Part shown: positions 13,227-15,170 of the stretch, in pieces
Layout of the letters: each line of letters starts with the position of its first letter
How positions within the stretch are numbered: position 1 is the first letter of the stretch
From: Spirochaetaceae bacterium
GTDB taxonomy: Bacteria; Spirochaetota; Spirochaetia; Treponematales; Breznakiellaceae
DNA length: 15,170 nt
Assembly (NCBI GenBank): GCA_031278295.1
Contig: JAITKQ010000162.1
Location: forward strand, 1 to 15,170
Direction: 5' to 3'
Notes under the pieces: model-generated
Told to the model about the DNA's origin: nothing
What the model saw: only the letters and a program-made list of their open reading frames with translations
The model's database searches: none
Made by a program: the position numbers and the translations under genes

Positions 13227-14387
13227 CTACATACGACTCATTATTTCAGCTTTTTTGGCGTCAAACTCCGCTTGTTCAATCAATCCGAGTTCGAGCATTT
13301 CTTTCAGTTTTTTCAATTTAGTGACAGGGTCCTCCGCCGCGGCGGGCGGCGGCTCGCTTGCAGCCGCCGATTTTTGCATAAACCGTCCGGAAGGCTGGGG
13401 TGCTGCGGACTGTTGCGGAGGCGGCGGCTGCATAGGCGAAAACATCTGCTGGGCCATACCGGAAAACACGTTCCCCGCCGCCATGCCCATTCCGAGCCCC
13501 GCGCCGGCGGCGGCGATCCCGCCCGATCCGGGATTCGCCGCAAGTACGCCAAGAATGTTCGCGGCCTGCTGTTTTGCCCAATCATTTCCCAGAACGTCCA
13601 TAGCGCCCCTGTCCGCCTGCGCGTTACGCAATTTGGCTATTGCGTCTATGCCAATCTCATCATAACGCCGGCGCAGTTCGTCATTATCAACGTCGATAGC
13701 TGATATGGCGAAGTAAATCATTTTGAGTCCGTAGTCGTCAAACGCCTCTCCAAGAAACGGCTCTACGGCTTCCGCAAATTCTTCTAAGCGGGCTTCGATT
13801 CCAAGGAGTTCGGTCTGTGTTTCGTTCAGGGCGCGTGTAATGCTTGACTTTATCTTGCTCTGAAACTGATTGGCAAAATAATCGTCCAGCACTTCCTGCG
13901 GCGATACCGGCGCGGCGTTGTTACCGACAAATTTTGTCAGGAATTTCCGCGGATTATCAACCTGTATCTTATAAGAACCTCTTGCTCTAAGTTTGGTTGC
14001 GATGCCGAGTAATTTATCTCTTACCTGAATCGGAGAATTCGTCCCCCATAAAATCTCCATGCTGTGCGCCTTGCGGACAAAGTACACAACGGCGTTGAAC
14101 GTGCTGATACCGCCGGTAAAAGCGTTGCGAAACCGGCTTATAAACGGGTAATTTTCCGTTGACAGCTTGTAGGTACCGTTATCAAAGGTTTCCTCTATAA
14201 GGCCGCCCTTGATGAATATCGCCTCCTCGCCGGGCATCACGATGAGCGTGGAATTGGTGTTAAAGTCCTCCTCCGGCTGCCGCCAAATAAGGACATCGCT
14301 TGGGCCTGAGTTTTTAATAACGTCAGCCCAATGTTTTTTACCGCCTATATATGCGGATTCGTTAGGATTCTTCGCAAAAAGCGCCAT
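13227..14387 (-). CDS. SPFH-domain protein with C-terminal SHOCT domain (YdjI-like)
   Basis: A 386-residue cytoplasmic, membrane-associating scaffold protein. Residues about 25-235 form the SPFH/band-7-like domain of the YdjI type (DVLIWRQPEEDFNTNSTLIVMPGEEAIFIKGG near the start; YGLKMIYFAISAIDVDNDELRRRYDEI at its end). An Ala/Gly-rich, then Pro/Gln-rich linker (about 270-345, with AAAGAGLGMGMAAG and PMQPPPPQQSAAPQP) leads to a SHOCT motif at the C-terminus (about 352-386, TKLKKLKEMLELGLIEQAEFDAKKAEIM). YdjI relatives are tied to envelope-stress and PspA localisation in Bacillus. The start has two consecutive ATGs; AGGAGG is 1 nt from the first (14390) and 4 nt from the second, so the second is chosen. 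The stop TAG overlaps the next gene's AGGAGG. Upstream is a 69-residue gene, downstream a four-TM protein. Confidence 0.88.
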   Translation of the reverse strand: MALFAKNPNESAYIGGKKHWADVIKNSGPSDVLIWRQPEEDFNTNSTLIVMPGEEAIFIKGGLIEETFDNGTYKLSTENYPFISRFRNAFTGGISTFNAVVYFVRKAHSMEILWGTNSPIQVRDKLLGIATKLRARGSYKIQVDNPRKFLTKFVGNNAAPVSPQEVLDDYFANQFQSKIKSSITRALNETQTELLGIEARLEEFAEAVEPFLGEAFDDYGLKMIYFAISAIDVDNDELRRRYDEIGIDAIAKLRNAQADRGAMDVLGNDWAKQQAANILGVLAANPGSGGIAAAGAGLGMGMAAGNVFSGMAQQMFSPMQPPPPQQSAAPQPSGRFMQKSAAASEPPPAAAEDPVTKLKKLKEMLELGLIEQAEFDAKKAEIMSRM

Positions 14388-14395
14388 CATACCTC

Positions 14396-14605
14396 CTATT
14401 TACGCGGGAAACCAGCAACGATGATTCGTTTGCCGTTATCGGGACGCTCCCTAAGCGTGACCAAAAAATTATAAACCCCGACTCCGTCCATAAACGGGGC
14501 AAGCCGGGCGATCATCTCCGCCGTATAGCCTTCAACCGCGCCAAGGCCGACGTGCCCGCCGTTTGCGAGGCTGGTTATTGAAATCATCTGCGTTTTATCC
14601 GGCAT
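14396..14605 (-). CDS. Small protein of unknown function (69 residues)
   Basis: I do not recognise this short protein. It has no signal peptide or membrane segment, and its composition is ordinary for a small soluble domain (SITSLANGGHVGLGAVEGYT, GVGVYNFLVTLRERPDNGKR). It lies 27 nt after the YidD-like gene and directly before the SPFH gene: its TAG stop is part of the AGGAGG of the SPFH gene, a junction that argues it is translated. The ATG at 14605 is the first possible start, because TGA lies in frame two codons upstream. GGAG is 13 nt away, which is too far for a good site, so an internal start at the seventh codon (ATG) is possible. Confidence 0.6.
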   Translation of the reverse strand: MPDKTQMISITSLANGGHVGLGAVEGYTAEMIARLAPFMDGVGVYNFLVTLRERPDNGKRIIVAGFPRK

Positions 14606-14632
14606 ACGCCGTCATCATCTCCAATACGTTTT

Positions 14633-14959
14633 TTACGGATCGTCTATATAATAGACATTTCCCCGGCAGCGAAAAAACAAGCGGCAGACGCCTTTGTATA
14701 CGCCGCGTACCGCGCCGTATTTTTTTACCGCCAAAATCATATATTCCGAACAGGTCGGCATTAACAGACAACGCCGGCGCATGTATTCAGGCGCGTAACG
14801 CTGGTATAATTCAACAATACCGATAACTATTTTACGTGAAAGCAAACAACTACTCCCGATAATCGACACGAAAAATATCTCCCAAAAAGAAACCGCGATA
14901 ATCTGAAAAAGCAAAAGGCTGAGAAAAACATTACCCGCAAAGAACAATAACGTTTTCAT
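14633..14959 (-). CDS. yidD: YidD-like membrane protein insertion efficiency factor
   Basis: A 108-residue protein. The C-terminal ~60 residues carry the YidD (haemolytic domain) hallmark: ELYQRYAPEY, then CLLMPTCSEYMILAVKKYGAVRGVYKG and CRLFFRCRGN, including the PTCSEY core. YidD works near YidC and Sec at the inner membrane. The N-terminal part holds two hydrophobic segments (about 2-22 and 24-40), which ordinary YidD proteins of ~70-85 residues lack. The tail (RCRGNVYYIDDP) departs from the usual CHPFxxGGxDPVP. The ATG at 14959 has GAAAGG about 7 nt upstream. The frame stays open to an ATG at 15061, giving 34 more residues (MVSELPSQEEQDAV...), but with a poorer ribosome binding site. Here yidD is not next to yidC; it heads a group with the SPFH protein. 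Confidence 0.78.
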   Translation of the reverse strand: MKTLLFFAGNVFLSLLLFQIIAVSFWEIFFVSIIGSSCLLSRKIVIGIVELYQRYAPEYMRRRCLLMPTCSEYMILAVKKYGAVRGVYKGVCRLFFRCRGNVYYIDDP

Positions 14960-15071
14960 ACATATACCTTTCACGCTTATTTGCGGACGGTGTAACGGCC
15001 GCTTGCAACAGTATTCCCAGACGGCATCCTGTTCTTCCTGACTTGGCAATTCGGAAACCATACCCGCCCCG

Positions 15072-15107
15072 GACTCGGGACAGGCGGTTTACCGCCTGTC
15101 CCGAGTC
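15072..15107. terminator. Perfect 16-bp hairpin without a T-run
   Basis: GACTCGGGACAGGCGG (15072-15087) pairs perfectly with CCGCCTGTCCCGAGTC (15092-15107) around the loop TTTA. It lies 7 nt downstream of the stop of the partial - strand gene. In the - direction it is followed by CCGGGGCGGG and not by T, so it is not a standard intrinsic terminator. It may still block transcription, protect the 3' end of the upstream mRNA, or be a copy of a palindromic repeat. Termination is the default guess from position. Confidence 0.6.
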
Positions 15108-15114
15108 AAAAGGT

Positions 15115-15170
15115 TTACTGCTTCTTTTCCCGCAGCTTTGCCTTCATCCCCTGAATTACCCCCTCGGTGT
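15115..15170 (-). CDS. C-terminal end of a gene running off the window
   Basis: The - strand frame TEGVIQGMKAKLREKKQ ends in TAA at 15117-15115 and is open to the window edge. The Lys/Arg-rich charged ending looks like a real protein C-terminus, and the perfect hairpin just downstream fits a gene end. Only 17 full codons are visible, too few to name the product. Confidence 0.5.
   Translation of the reverse strand, partial: TEGVIQGMKAKLREKKQ

Overview
The window looks like chromosomal DNA of an anaerobic, host-associated spirochaete (Treponema-like, possibly an acetogen of the termite-gut type). This is inference. It rests on a flavin-based bifurcating oxidoreductase operon with no hydrogenase, an OmpA-less diderm envelope gene set (lipoprotein signal, LolA-like carrier resembling the treponemal TP_0789 family, beta-barrel), and a long poly-G/poly-C tract next to an envelope operon, as known in treponemes. 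No rRNA, tRNA, CRISPR array or transposase was found.

Region 1 (about 1-4733, + strand): an AT-richer leader with imperfect direct repeats and a hairpin, then three tightly spaced genes. They encode a NuoE/HydC-like [2Fe-2S] protein, a NuoF/HydB-like FMN/NADH protein with extra clusters, and a large protein fusing a [2Fe-2S] ferredoxin domain, a GltD/NfnB-like FAD/NAD(P)H module and two C-terminal [4Fe-4S] clusters. No H-cluster protein is present. The set matches the Sporomusa-type Nfn (Stn) design: a HydBC-like bifurcating core joined to an NADPH module, expected to couple NADH, NADPH and ferredoxin. The operon ends in an unusual ~150 nt nested inverted-repeat structure closed by a 14-bp stem and followed by T6.

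Region 2 (4807-12261, - strand): seven genes with 4-nt overlaps or very short gaps, apart from one 203-nt gap. In transcription order they are an ABC ATPase (LolD/MacB class), two FtsX/MacB-type permeases, a LolA-like periplasmic lipoprotein carrier, an outer-membrane beta-barrel protein, a single-TM protein and a TPR lipoprotein. Together they could form a complete inner-membrane-to-outer-membrane export route for a lipid or lipoprotein.

Region 3 (12262-12535): noncoding. It holds four tandem palindromes (GTTGGC..GCCAAC, 18-19 nt period) and a run of 14 C on the + strand (14 G on the strand that is transcribed). Both lie upstream of the ABC operon and are candidates for regulation or phase variation.

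Region 4 (12536-15170, - strand): YidD-like protein, a 69-residue unknown, an SPFH-SHOCT protein (YdjI-like) and a four-TM protein. Two of the junctions have a TAG stop built into the next gene's AGGAGG. Upstream are a perfect 16-bp hairpin and the last 18 codons of another - strand gene running off the window edge.
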